A DNA stretch of 64,000 nucleotides from Armigeres subalbatus (GCF_024139115.2 NC_085140.1:21668035-21732034), one strand, 5' to 3'. Positions 35,072-46,975 are shown, counted from the first letter of the stretch. Notes: generated by a model from the letters alone, not told the origin. Made by a program: numbers and translations.

Positions 35072-35425
35072 GCATCTCGAGAGGAGACATTAACGAGACC
35101 TAGCCGTCATTCGTCCGGAAAAGCTTGGTCAGACCAGGATCGGTTGGCCAAACCGAGAAACAGAATTTTGACAGGGGAAAGGTTTTGATCACTCCTGGTG
35201 AGGGCGAATGACAGCTCGGCTACCGGAAAAGGCTTGGTTATCGGGAAAATTGGTAAGTGCGGCGGGATTTAAAAATTTGATCTGACAATAATGGAGCTTT
35301 GGAACTCGGCTTGCGTTTTTAACAGAATGTCTCCACTGGCGTTTGTGAGACGGCTGCCCAGTCAACTGCCCAAGAGTTAAAGCTATCTGTTGACCGGTTT
35401 TAGTCAAGGGTAAAACGACCGGTTT
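35072..35425 (-). pseudogene. Second fragment sharing a word with the LOA/R1-like element
   Basis: GCATCTCGAGAGGAGACATT at 35072 duplicates about 25 bp at 34398, inside the reverse-transcriptase fragment. A 72-codon minus-strand frame follows, with no clear motif. It is probably another part of a related element, but this is weakly supported. Confidence 0.35.
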
Positions 35426-35524
35426 TAATCCGTTTAACTTTGCCGCAATAGTAAGATACTTTTATACTGTTCAATATCCACCTTAAAGGACATAGCAGCT
35501 ACAGAAATATATTGACTTTCGCTA

Positions 35525-35625
35525 TAATCAGTGTGTGTTCGATTCCCGCTCCGGAAAGGAGGAAACTTTTCGTGATTGAAAAATTCTTCACTGGATCACT
35601 GGGTGTAATGTTATTATTTTTTTTT
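35525..35625 (+). mobile_element. tRNA-derived SINE fragment
   Basis: GTGTGTTCGATTCCCGCTCC is a strong B box, followed by GGAAACTTTTCGTGA and CACTGGGTGTAATG, then a T-rich run. The arrangement resembles mosquito tRNA SINE bodies. The A-box half is missing or decayed. Confidence 0.5.
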
Positions 35626-36661
35626 TTTCATTTGTTTAGTTTACATCTAAACAGATAACACTCTCTCCATCCTCGAATGCGCCCCACGCTCGCCAAGTCG
35701 TTTTGCACCTAGTCTGCCCACCTTGCTCGCTGTGCTCCACGCCGTCTCGTACCTGCCGGATCGGAAGCGAACACCATCTTTGCAGGGTTGCTGTCCGGAA
35801 TTCTTGCAACATGCCCTGCCCATCGTACCCTTCCGGCTTTAGCCACCTTCTGGATACTGGGTTCGCCGTAGAGCTGAGCGAGCTCGTGGTTAATTTTTCG
35901 CCGCCACACACCGTCTTCTTGCACTCCGAGCAGCACACTTGTCATAGACAAGTTACTGTGACTTAGGTGTGACCAAATCAAGTCACATTAGAGTTGCTGC
36001 AACCAAATCAGTCAGAATTGTGCTGCTAGGGACACCGCCAAAGATGGTACTAAGCACCCGAATACCGACCGCTGCGGTACGACCTAGAGCGACTGAAGCA
36101 ACCTGATGTCGCCACTGCATACGCGCAGCATCTCGAGACAGCGTTGCCGGAAGAAGGTGAGCTCGATGGGGCCCCTCTTGAGGACTGCTGGAATATGCCT
36201 CGAGATGCTGCGCGTATGCAATGGCGACATCAGGTTGCTTCAGTCGCTCTAGATCGTATCGCGGCGGTCGTCGGTACCGAACATTGTTGATGACGGATAG
36301 TTTTGTCATAGTCACCAGATAGTGGTCAGAGTGGATGTTAGCGCCACGATATGTCCTGACGCGTCGATAATGTCGGAGACCTGCCGTCCATCAGAACGTG
36401 GTCGATTTGTGATTCTGTCTGCAGTGGTGATCTCCAGGTGTACCGATACGGGAGGCTGCGAATGGCCATATACTTGGAGACGGCGAAATCAATTAGTCTT
36501 AGTTCGTTCGTCAGCCGGTGAGTGCTGAACTTCCCAATAGTCGGTCTAAACTCCTCCTCTTGGCCAACCTGAGCGTTCAAATCTCCTATGATGATTTTGA
36601 CGTCGTTGCTTGGGACCGAGTTTCCAATCGCTAGTCCCTTTTCAGGCAATTCGGTGGCCAT
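35626..36661 (-). mobile_element. Second RTE-like family, internally deleted and part inverted
   Basis: Minus-strand frames encode an endonuclease piece at 36661-36338 (GDLNAQVGQEEE, YTWRSP, SQIDHVLMDGR) and a C-terminal block at 35981-35640 (GRVRWAGHVARIPDSN, RRRGAQRARW). The reverse-transcriptase core is missing. The linker block YDLERLKQPDVA appears twice in opposite orientation within 36040-36250. The family is related to, but distinct from, copies 1-3. Confidence 0.8.
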
Positions 36662-36829
36662 TTAGGGGTGGCGCGAAGTCAATTTATGTTTATATGGAAA
36701 TTTGTATGGGAAAAACTTAAAATTTATTCAAGTCTCCCTACATCTGTCAAATCGTGATGAATTCAAATAAACACGATCTCTAGTCGAAGACGGTGTTCCT
36801 GTGTCTTTATTTCTCAGTGCGTTTCGGTA

Positions 36830-37195
36830 ATCTTATCCAGCACATCATACTGGATTACCTCTAATTTATACACATAATTCTGCCGTGCAGCATCCCGCTT
36901 CAGGACGAGAATCATTTCACCTTCCTGCGTTCTGCGCATGCAGGTGACATCATCTCCTAAGTCTGAAAGCTTCTCTGGGCCTCTTATGGGCTTCCAGACT
37001 TCGGTCTCACCTTCATCTCTTGGGGTGCCGCGTCATTTGGACGATGTGCCTTTAGTTCTACGAGAATCTTTCTTTTTGGCCGCAGCCGCCTTTCTCCAGA
37101 CTAAACTAAAGTACCTTCACTTGTGGACGGTACTGGCTCTCTCCACTTCTTCGGGTCGGCAACCTTCATGACCTTACTCACCGGTATGGTGGCCA
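36830..37195 (-). pseudogene. Non-LTR ORF1 (gag-like) fragment
   Basis: Minus-strand translation gives CMRRTQEGEMILVLKRDAAR after a highly charged Lys/Arg-rich stretch. The pattern of an arginine, threonine, glutamine, glycine turn followed by alternating hydrophobics matches the RNA-binding part of insect non-LTR ORF1 proteins. Stops and frame changes show that it is decayed. Confidence 0.55.
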
Positions 37196-37229
37196 TGTGC
37201 CGTCACAACTCAACAATCTGCCTTACAGA

Positions 37230-37735
37230 TTTAGGATTCCTGTTAAATTCTAGATGGGATTTCTATGGAATTTGAGTAAGGATTCTTATGGAATCTAAAT
37301 TAGGATTCCTATGGCTCACATTACATTTCCATTAGATTTTTTATGTAGTCCGAGGAAGTTAAGATTCCCATGGAATCCGAGTTAGGATTCTCATGAAATC
37401 CGAGGTAGGATTCCATTCCAAAGTTAGTTATGATTGCTTTGGAATCTGAATTAGGATTCCTTTGCAATCTGAGTTAGGATTTTATTGATATCTGAATTTG
37501 GATTTCTTTGCAATCCTAGTTGAGATTCATTTGGAAGCCGAGTTATGATTCCTTTGGAATTGTAGTTTGGATTCGTATGGAAGTCGAGGTGGAATTGCTT
37601 TGAAAATCAAGTTCGTAATCCGAGTATGGATTTCTTTGGAATGCAAGTAAGCCTTTCGGGATCTGAATTAGATTTCCTTTGAAATCATTAAGATACTTTC
37701 TGAATCCGAGTTGAGATTCTCTGAAATCAGTTTCC
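37230..37735 (+). repeat. Minisatellite of ~24 bp GGATTCC units
   Basis: About twenty degenerate units such as GGATTCCTATGGAATC and CCGAGTTAGGATTCC. GGATTCC and GGAATC alternate, so the unit is partly palindromic, as in the larger array at 25310-28200, but the spacer sequence differs. Confidence 0.8.
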
Positions 37736-38149
37736 CATCCCATGTAACGGTGTTGTATGTTTCTGGTAAGGTGTTTTTGTCTAGGATAACAAGCATTGGA
37801 AGTTGATTGCAAGAATAGATGATAATACGAAAGGAAGCAGACTATACTTGGCAACGAATAAACAAAGGAGAACCTTTGATGAGGATATCGATGCCATAAT
37901 GATTGACCAAGTCAGCTGCAGAATCCTTTGCTGAGGGTGCTACCCTCAAAATCATAGGTTTTATATGGCCCATGCAGGTGCGTTCTGCCGGACTTTTGTG
38001 TATTATCAGTTTTGCGGTGTTATTATGATTTAATTGTTCTATACCAGTTCGTATTGATTTGGCAATCGCCACGAAAGAATTCAAAGCCTCGATATTTTAG
38101 TCATGCCAATGGAAAACAGGTAAAGTGTTCGTGATGGCCGCGAGATAGT
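37736..38149. other. Intergenic DNA
   Basis: No gene seen. It may be the front of the ORF1 relic that follows. Confidence 0.35.
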
Positions 38150-38580
38150 GAATTCACTACCTCAACAATTCCGATGTCAAACCAAAAATTTGCGATGACG
38201 ATTTGTTATTGATGGTCAACAAATACGGAAAGGCTAAACGCATTGTTCGTGAGAGGTTTCCTGCAAACCTATTATTGGATCAAGTTTCCACTGACGTTAA
38301 TGGCGTATATAAATGTATGTGGATGAGCCAATTCCACTGTCGATTGTGTTTGGTAAACGGGTTGCTAAAATGTTTTATGGCGGTTTGAAACACATATGTT
38401 TTCTTTGTCAGGCTACCGAACATCGTAAGAGCTCTTGTCCAACCAAAAAAAAGGGGAAACGGTGGCGAAACCAGGATCGGGTGAAAAATGAAATTGTAGA
38501 ACTGGAAGAAGAAATTATCGGAGATCATATTGATTCAGCAGACACTAAAGGGCTCATAGAAGCAAGAGATCGATATTAAT
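38150..38580 (+). pseudogene. Retrotransposon ORF1 relic with CCHC zinc knuckle
   Basis: The frame from 38313 contains ICFLCQATEHRKSSC, an exact C-x2-C-x4-H-x4-C knuckle, followed by a lysine-rich tail. The preceding frame at 38203-38300 (FPANLLLDQVSTDVNGVY) continues the same domain out of phase, so a frameshift lies near 38310. Domain order and knuckle fit a non-LTR ORF1 or gag protein. No reverse transcriptase follows. Confidence 0.6.
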
Positions 38581-41035
38581 ATTGATTCCATCCAGGGATT
38601 CCTAACTGCTAGAAATTGGTAATTGACTTCAAAGTCGTCATGAAAAAGAGAAGCCAATGAAACAAGAGTCAAGCCAGCGCCGTCGGGCATAATTTGCTTC
38701 AACAAGATCTACTATTCAATGAGCACGTTCCACGGCAAAAAGTTCTTGTGTAAACAATAAATGGTTATTTTTCTAAATGTAGCATTCGGCTCTGTAATGT
38801 TGTTTGAAAAAGTCCGAGCCTTAATAAACAAACAAACTACTACTACTACGTAGTGCTAGGATCGTGGGTCGCTGGCTCTGCATTAATTGTTTGAGGTTCA
38901 GCAAATTATTGCAATATCCATACTACATCAACTTGAACTCAATAATTAGTGCACTGTAATTGTGAGGAAGCCGAACTGGGCAGCGCTTCTCAGCGCTAGA
39001 AGAAGCAGTTCGCACAACCCATCAAAGGTACAGAAGGTACTCCGATGATACAAAAGACAGTACGGCTTGACTGGTTGTGTATTGGGTATCAGAAAATTGG
39101 AAGATACTTGTCCCCTGGATTTTGATACCCAGAAGGTGATAATTTTGTAAAGGTGATGCCGTTTGATATTAGTGGGTAATTTGGTTTGGATACTGTTAAG
39201 TAAATTACTGCAGATTGGTCGTAACGTGATATATGGTGATATATGAAAGCCTTGATATAGATCCTCATTGGGTGTTTCCGTTTCCGTAAGACGTGAACGA
39301 GAAAATAAATCTAAAGCTGGTGATTTTCTGGGAACGGTGTAATTCATGCAGCTGATCTCAGGATCAAGAATAGTACTCGGGCTTCAGGAGGTCTTCGTGA
39401 ATAGTTTTGATATTGTAAATTTCCATTCCAGATTTTTCTTCGCTGAAGTCAGCTTACATTAAAATGTGGTATCACAATTGATCCGCTTTAACATAACTCT
39501 TATTCTCAGCACCACATTCACCGGCGTATATCAATAGATATTTAGATACCAACGACACGGGTCCTACGTCCCTAACCATAGACAAACTACTTACTGATAC
39601 ACGCCGCCATCGCCGACATCGTTTCGCAATCATTCCCAGCTTGTTGTGTGGTTTTCGCCCATTAGTTGGCCGCCCCGTAGCCCGCACCCAGTCCCAATAA
39701 TTAGTCGGTGTCTTCTTAATCTCCCATCCCCAGGAAAAATATCGACGAAATATGAAGATCATTTGTTGCTGATGTGAATTAGTATCTTCCCGCATCGGTC
39801 GACACGCGTTGTCGATGTCGGCGTCAATCGCAATAGTAGACGCCGCATTCATTGGTTTATGTTTAAAATAATATTTACTTTAGACTGCTGCTATGTATGT
39901 CTACGATTTGCTTTTCGGAACAGCTGAAAATTTGAACGACTGGGGGCCGTCGCATAGTCCGTCTGGCGGCTCTACTCCGCGTTCATATGTCACTTGTTGG
40001 CCGCGCATGTTGGGTAAACTATTTATTGGTCGTTGTTGCTTGATCAAACCAGACTATCTCAGAGCCGCGGTTGTATATTGTTGGATATCGATTAGTCGTG
40101 GGGGATTCTATTCTGGGGTAGATTTATGCTTTGTTTACGAGATGGTTTGATTTTATTGCAGTCAAGTCCATGATGTGCGAAGGTAACGGTCATAATAGAT
40201 ATTAGCTCCCCGCTACGAAGGGATGCTGAGAAAAGAATGTGCCAAGGGAAGTCATATATTTGGGCTGTTGCGTGTGCAACCTGTTGATTTCTGATCATTG
40301 TTATTCGTAAGGTCAGTGTTTCTCTGCGGGACTTATTGCTGAGTCTATTGTGAGACTAGTTGCTCCTCCTATATGTTAGTTAATATCGTCTGCGTTTAGA
40401 ATGAGTAAACATACCTTTATTGGTGTGACGTAATATTAATAATCTTCGAATTTTTAGTAAAACATCATCCGTGGGGCGATGTGCCGCAATTTGAAGTCGT
40501 CGCTTGTGCAATATTGAAGGCATGACACGTTCCATCGGTTGGAAACATGAATAGGATCGTCACCACCCCCATTCATCGCATCAATGACGATGACGTCGAT
40601 CAAAACACATTCCGGACGTGCTGCCAAAATTCACTTAATTTCTAAACCAACCCATCATCAACACTTTTCATCATCTCTGGTTCGACGTCAACATAGTCAT
40701 ACATAGTCATAGTGCTATGCTATTGGCTTCGTCACTTTTCCGTCTTTCTTGCATAAGACAGATCCCACCCGCGATTCAGTATTTACTTGAGGATCAAACG
40801 AGAACGAACGAACTTGCACTATACGAACGATCGACGAGTTTATCAATTTGTGCATTTAATTAAAATTTAAATTAATTTACGGTATTGAAAACAAACATCG
40901 AAATTTAATTAATTTACCGATTTTCGTCCGTCTACCGACGTGGTTCCCATGGAGTGATATGTTTTCCTCTAATTTGTGAAAATCGTACAACAATCGTGGG
41001 TGCGATCGTGACCCGATTCCGCAACACGAGAAACT
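38581..41035. other. Intergenic DNA without confirmed gene
   Basis: About 2.5 kb with no recognisable coding region. A 133-codon minus-strand frame at 38946-39347 lacks motifs. The parts at 39480-40140 and 40440-40700 are not obviously repetitive and could contain conserved noncoding DNA. Confidence 0.4.
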
Positions 41036-41700
41036 ATCATCCCTCAGAATGTGCTTTTGTTTTCCGTGAGTGAGGAAAATCGTTTCTCTCGCAGTGGTGG
41101 TCGATCTCCACCGATTTCGCTCAGGACAGCAAATTTGGATCCGCATGTTGCGGTGCGGCGATCAGTCGAATTGTTCCGTTCGCTGAGGACACCGCAGTGC
41201 GCGTCCGAATCGAACCGTGCGTGCGTTGTCACGTCGTGAAGAATTCATCAATTTGCAGAATGTAACCATCGTAACCAACCAGATGGTTACGAATGTCAGT
41301 GTCAGTTTCCAAGATGATATTTCTCTAATATACACTAAGGTCTCTTTCATCGCGGCGGTTTCGGTACTGCATATGGTGTGTGAAACAAGTGTGGTCTAAA
41401 TTTGCAAAAAAAAGTACACTTCTCAACGCACAAAGAACCAAAGAACGTGGTACGGATGCTGTGTTCCGTGGAAAGTGAAGAGTGTGATAAATGGGGCAAC
41501 AAATTTGTTCTTTGACACAGAGTGGAAACGGAGCTAGCAAGTGCAGTGAATGTCCTGTACAGTCATCTGATGCAGACGATGTCGTCGGTGGAAATGCAAA
41601 CAAGACCATAAATTGCGAGCGAAAACAAATTTCGACCCTGAAACGCGAGTGCATACTTCGTGGGTTGGATGGTTTCTCGGGAGGGAAATTATAATAACAG
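41036..41700 (+). promoter_or_regulatory. CpG-rich block, possible upstream exon or promoter
   Basis: CG-rich, non-repetitive sequence (GCGTGCGTTGTCACGTCGTG) within AT-rich surroundings. A short frame begins ATGGGGCAACAAATTTG at 41491 and runs 67 codons without a motif. It may be a 5' UTR exon of a downstream plus-strand gene. No splice site was convincing. Confidence 0.3.
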
Positions 41701-41744
41701 TGAATGAGGAAAATGCCGCATGGTTTAATCATGAGATTGTGTCA

Positions 41745-41840
41745 GTGTTATTTGGGGTCATCCTTAGCCTAGCGATAAAATGCACTGCTACGAAGCAAGA
41801 CCATGTTCGATTACCGGTCCGGAATTTAATCCCAAAGAAG
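41745..41840 (+). repeat. Decayed SINE head
   Basis: CTTAGCCTAGCGATAAAATG, CTACGAAGCAAGACCATG and TTCGATTACCGGTCCGG follow the order of the Feilai-like head at 45277-45190 (TTAGCCGTGCGGTAAGACGC, CTACAAAGCAAGACCATG), but the body is missing. Confidence 0.5.
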
Positions 41841-41849
41841 AAAAAGCGT

Positions 41850-43084
41850 TAGTGTTATGTGACTGATTCGTGATTCAAGAACTATTTAGCTAATCAACAA
41901 GCAAAAAGAAAGAAGACGAATAAATCAAATCACAAATTCCACATTACATTACAAATGTTTAACCAAGGAATCAGAAATGCAAAGTAGATAGGAAGTTTTT
42001 GAAAACACCACCGTTATGCGTACAAATTTCATACCCGGAGGTTAGGCTTAGGCTCTTTTGTGACAAAAATCAAAATTTAGGTCAAGATTTTTTTCCGGGG
42101 GATTTTTTTTTTGAAAAGGCTCAGACATGTATAACGCTTTATGGAGCCACGATGAATTAGATTAGTTCATATAAAATATAAGGAGTACTGTAATGGAACG
42201 CTTTTCTTCAAATGATTTAGAAATCGATCGTCACAATAACCGCTCGAACTATGTACAATCCAATACCAAATGAGTAATTGTTGCCGAGGCCGGGCAACGT
42301 TTTGCACGAGGTTCTAAAACATACCTACATTTATGTTCAAAAGCAGATGGAACCCTCGTAAGTTATACACGAAATCGATTTTATGGACCCTTCGAATTTA
42401 GTCAATTCTTGACTCACCAAATCTGCCATAACTCCAAAATTTCTAGGGTGGTATTCCAGTGTAAAACAAGAAAAAACATTGTTCACTATTGTATTTTAAA
42501 TGCATAGGCCTTTCGCGTAACGTATGAAAACAGCTAATTTGTCAACAAACTTTTTTTATATAAAAGTATACGAAGGTTTGAACGATCGAGCATGTACACT
42601 TTTCCTCAAATCTATTTATTTTTACTGAATTCAAAAGTATTCAAAAATTCATTCAAATGACGTTATCGGTGGCCACTGGCGGAGCAAGCTATTGTTATGT
42701 TATTTGGTGGGGCACCACTTGGCGCAAGAGCAATAGCCTATGAAAACAATAGTGTGATTGCATCGTGTGGTGCCCCACCTCTGGCATCCTTTTTATTTGA
42801 GGAACTACCCGGCCTTGTCAAAAGTACAATGAAAATAGGAATTGGAACCAGGAATTCTTTTATGTCAAGCCTATACTCATTGACTCATGTTTGAGTATTT
42901 TCATCAAAGTGTTTAATTCCAGGCAAACAACTCAATAGTTTTTATTTTGAATCTTCAAAATTACATCGGGATTTTTTCAAAAAAAATCTGGAAAAGGTCG
43001 GGAAATAAAAAGGGAATTAAGTGGCCACCCTGCATTAGAGTGATTTTTTACTACGTCCGCTTCTTAAACATCTTTTATAATCTT
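41850..43084. other. AT-rich intergenic DNA
   Basis: No gene. A short inverted pair, GGTGGGGCACCA near 42701 and TGGTGCCCCACC near 42769, is the only structure noticed. Confidence 0.4.
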
Positions 43085-43602
43085 TTTGCCTTTCTCGTAT
43101 ACTAAGTATACGGTAAAGGCTATATGATCGCTCCAAAAATGAACTTTTTATAGGAGGCCCGGAGACCCATAGTGACCCATATACCGATCGACTTAGCTCG
43201 ACGAATTGAGGTGATGTCTGTGTGTGTGTGTATGTCTGTGGACAAATAAATCTCACTCATTTTAAGGTACTTATTCTCAACCGATTTACTCTCAACAAAA
43301 TGCATTCGACGCAGAATCCTGTCCCATTATTTCCTATTGAAAATTGGGCAGATCAAACTATGGGCTTAGAAGTTATGGTCAAAACACATTTTTTTACATA
43401 AAAATTTCTCACTCATTTTTTGGCACTTATTCTCAACCGATTTGCTCTCAGCAAGTTGCATTCGACGCAGAATCCTGTCCCATTGTTTCCTATTGAAAAT
43501 TGGGCGGATCGGACTATGGGCTTAGGAGTTATGGTCAAAATACAAAAAGTTACTCGAAAAAAACGAGAAAGGCACCATCACTGCTAGGTGGATTAATCTG
43601 GG
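43085..43602 (+). mobile_element. GCCTTTCTCGT element, compact copy
   Basis: Starts TTTGCCTTTCTCGTATACTA and ends AACGAGAAAGGCACCATCAC then GATTAATCTGGGG. Both ends match copy A, with only two internal repeat-like units, so it probably approximates the basic form of the family (about 520 bp). Confidence 0.85.
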
Positions 43603-44099
43603 GTTTTCAAAATATTTTAAGATTAGCGGTATATAATTTTGCCGGAAAATATGATGAACTTTCTTAGAGAAGTTTTTCTAAAATTTTCTTTTAGAAATCA
43701 TTAAAGGATTTTCCACAAGAACTAATTTGAAGTTTCGAGAATTTCCACGAAAATTTTTTCAGAGTTTCCACGGTAAAAAGTTCATAATGTGAATTTCAAA
43801 TAATAAATGTTCAAAAGTCCCATAGGAAGTTCAATAGAATTTGATTTTTTCTACGAAATCTACGAAATTTCTACGGAGATCTTTTTTTTTATTCTACGTG
43901 AAATTTTTTACTTTTTACGGAAAACTATAGAATATTCGGTTTTTCAACGGTACATTTTTCGCATTGTTAAAGAAATTTCTTCAGATTTCTACAAGAATTT
44001 TTTGTCCATGAGAAATTCTTTGAAAATTCCTTGGGAAATTATAAAAAAAGAAGAGTTGTCGTTTTGTTTGTCGGAAAATTTCATTTGACCAACATATTG
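43603..44099. other. AT-rich DNA with degenerate TTTCTACG/AAATTCC phrases
   Basis: Loose repetition of GAAATTTC-type words. No gene. Confidence 0.35.
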
Positions 44100-44286
44100 C
44101 CAAACTGGCAATTTGATCGAAAATCCGATGGATTTAACAGGTAGGTCGTTTGGTCGAATAGGTCGTCAGTCCAAAAATGCCGTTTGTGTCCTTTGTCAGA
44201 AAAGGGTAATTTGGCCCAACAAGTCATACGGCCAAATGTCAATTACAAAACGCCGCCCGTTTGGCCAAATAACATTTTCTACTAAA

Positions 44287-44428
44287 TCTAGACCAACATT
44301 TGAAAAGGGCGTAACAGCCAAAATTTATTTCTTCTGATTCTTCGTCCACATATAAAGCTATACATGTAGACAAGGAATCAAAAGAAATAAATTTTGGCTG
44401 TTACGCCCTTTTCAAATGTTGGTCTAGA
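44287..44428. mobile_element. 142 bp foldback MITE inside the array
   Basis: Arms of about 54 bp open TCTAGACCAACATTTGAAAA and close TTTTCAAATGTTGGTCTAGA, with AAGGGCGTAACAGCCAAAAT within. A lone copy of one arm lies at 44580-44621. Confidence 0.85.
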
Positions 44429-45011
44429 AATGGCCTTTCTGTCAAACGACCATTTTGGCCAAATGACCTTTTCGACCAAAGGACCATTTCGGCAAATGGT
44501 ATTTTTGGTCAAATGACCTATTTGGCCAAATGACCAGTTCAACCGAGCGCCATTTTCAGAATTTTCAGAAGCAGAAGGATTTTTTGGCTGTTACGCCCTT
44601 TTCAAATGTTGGTCTAGAAATGACATTTTCGGCCAGATGGATTTTGGTCTAATGGTTTGTTATGCTCAACAACATGTTCGACCAAACACCTTTTGGCCAT
44701 GTGGCCTTCAGTCAAATGGCTCTTCCCGTCATTTGACCAAAGTCATTTGTTCGAATGCCACTTGGCTGAATAACATGATAAACTGAAAGTCATTTAGCCA
44801 AATTCCATTAATCCGCATTAAACGATTCTCCGAAACAATTATTAGGCTAAAAATGGTTTGACCGAAAATGTGATTTGACGAAAGTGATATACAACCGAAA
44901 AAGACATTCGGGCAAACAGGTCACTTTGTTTGTCCTGACAGGTCATTTGGCTTAGATTGCCGTTTGCACGAAAAAGTCGTTTGACCGAATGTTCATTTCA
45001 GCCGAATGACC

Positions 45012-45277
45012 TTCTTCTTCTTCTTATTGGCATTACATCCCCACACTGGGACAGAGCCGCCTCGTAGCTTAGTGTTCATTAAGCACTTCCACAGTTATTA
45101 ACTACGAGGTTTCTAAGCCAGGTTACCATTTTTGCATTCGTATATCATGAGGCTAGCACGATGATACTTTTATTCCGAAAATTGCCTAGACCGGCACCGG
45201 GAATCGAACCCAGCCACCCTCAGCATGGTCTTGCTTTGTAGCCGCGCGTCTTACCGCACGGCTAAGGAGGGCCTCTA
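45012..45277 (-). mobile_element. tRNA-derived SINE (Feilai-like), intact-looking copy
   Basis: On the minus strand it opens GGCCCTCCTTAGCCGTGCGG, with B box GGCTGGGTTCGATTCCCGG. It continues ATGATATACGAATGCAAAAA and CACTAAGCTACGAGGC, and ends GATGTAATGCCAATAAGAAG. It is flanked by the 13-mer CAGCCGAATGACC at 44999-45011 and 45278-45290, a target duplication in keeping with retroposition. Confidence 0.9.
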
Positions 45278-45844
45278 CAGCCGAATGACCGTTTCTGCCA
45301 AATGACCATGTCGGTCAAAGGTCATTTTCGGCCAGTTGACCTATTCAGCCCACCGATTTTTTTTTTCAGTTAAAGGAAATGTTCGACCAAATGACATTTT
45401 CACAAAATTTCTTTAGGTTAGATGAGCCTCTGCGTAATGGTTTGTTCGATCAAACGATATATTCGGCCAAACAACTTTCGGTCTTGTGGTCTCCGGCCAA
45501 ATGACTTTCTGCCAAACGAACTTTCTTCGTTAAAAAATTCGAATTCAACAAGAAATTCTTTGGATTTCAGCGTAAAATCCTTCGGAATTTTGACTTGGAG
45601 TTAGAGCGTTTAAAAATTTCAACGGGAAATTGTATGAATTTTCAAATAAATTATTGGCATTTTCACGAAAATATCTCTGGACCTTCAACGTGATGTTGTG
45701 AGGATCAAATTCTGTGAACTTCTTATAGATCGGTGGCGTGACAAATTTAAAAACGGCGGCACTAGAGTTATTGTTTATTATTCCTTATTATTACCTATTT
45801 TTTCCAACATGCCATCAATGAAAAAGACAGAAGATAATAGTGAT

Positions 45845-46975
45845 AAGGGCTCTTACAAACCTGGTAGCGAGTCACTTTTTAGTGACTTGGTCACTATTTT
45901 GAGTCTATTCACTAAAAAGTCACTATTTGCATCCAAAAGTCACTATAGTCACTATTTTTCGGTAAATGGTCACTAAAGTCACTATTTTTGCATTGCCTGT
46001 TGTAAAAAAGTTCAAAATAAGAATCATTTGTACTTCAACCAATCAAATGTGAATCTGATAGATATGTATTAAATTTGGGAAATATGCCCCAAAGAAGTTC
46101 CAAGTGTGTTGTGAAAATCGTGAGATTATATCCGATTCATGTCAACTATGATCTTTCTTTTCACGAATGGAATTTGTATGCGAAAGGCTAACCTCAAATA
46201 AAGAGTACAGAATTGAGGAGTATTGGAACCAGAACCACGTCTGTTGGTGAGCGTTAACAACCTCAGTTTGATCACATGACAATGATGTTTGATGTTTCTC
46301 AACGTCAGGGAGAGCAATGAATGATAAGGGCGTCTATGACAGAAAGTACATTATGATTGTTAAATGGTTGTTAAATCCGTTTATAATTGTTAAATCCGCC
46401 TTGAGACCCTTCGAAATAAGTCTCGAAAAAAATGTAGAGTTATGATAGAAGTAATTCTGGCACAAGCCACTAAATTCAAAATTGAAATTATTTTAGAAAT
46501 ATCACGTTTTTATAAAAAAAATCTGTTTATTAACAATTAAGAAAAGATACCCAAAAACTAGTGTGAAGAAATTAAAGTTTATTAGAATTTCTGGATGTCT
46601 AATAAAAGACCATGGTTTTGGATTTTCAAAATTTTCCTCGGAATGCCACGTCGAGCTCAAAATCTCAGAAACTTCATTTAAATTTGTTATTAAACCATAC
46701 TTTAATAACAGGTAAAATCGTATTTTAAAAATTTCTTTATTATTTTCATTAATTTATATTTTTCAAACAAATGGTCCTACCAAAGATATGCCACATTGGT
46801 CAGAATGCTCGGCCGCTCGCGGAAAACTGGATACCCGGTTCAAAACTTCATACAAAAGTTACTATTTGGTCACTTTTTCTGCAATTGAAAGTCACTATTT
46901 GGTCACTTTTTCGTCATCATTGGTCACTAAAGTCACTATTTTGTAAGGCATTCATCGCTACCAGAGTCTTATAGA
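45845..46975. mobile_element. Unclassified element with GGTAGCGA ends and TCACTATT repeats
   Basis: The left end GGGCTCTTACAAACCTGGTAGCGA-like block (45848-45871) and the right end TCGCTACCAGAGTCTTATAG (46948-46967) are imperfect inverted partners. Next to each end lie several copies of GTCACTATTT and TTGGTCACTAAAGTCAC. The 800 bp between them have no frame. Superfamily unknown. Confidence 0.5.

Larger units (their letters stand above)
44100..45520 (+). repeat. GGCCAAATGACC phrase array
   Basis: Dozens of degenerate phrases such as TTTGGCCAAATGACC, GACCGAATG and TTTCGGCCA. It is interrupted by a foldback element at 44287-44428 and a SINE at 45012-45277. Units vary from about 18 to 30 bp, so it is a very diverged satellite. 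Confidence 0.75.

Noticed and set aside
38946..39347. 133-codon minus-strand frame
   Set aside because: No domain, start context or splice signal; probably chance.
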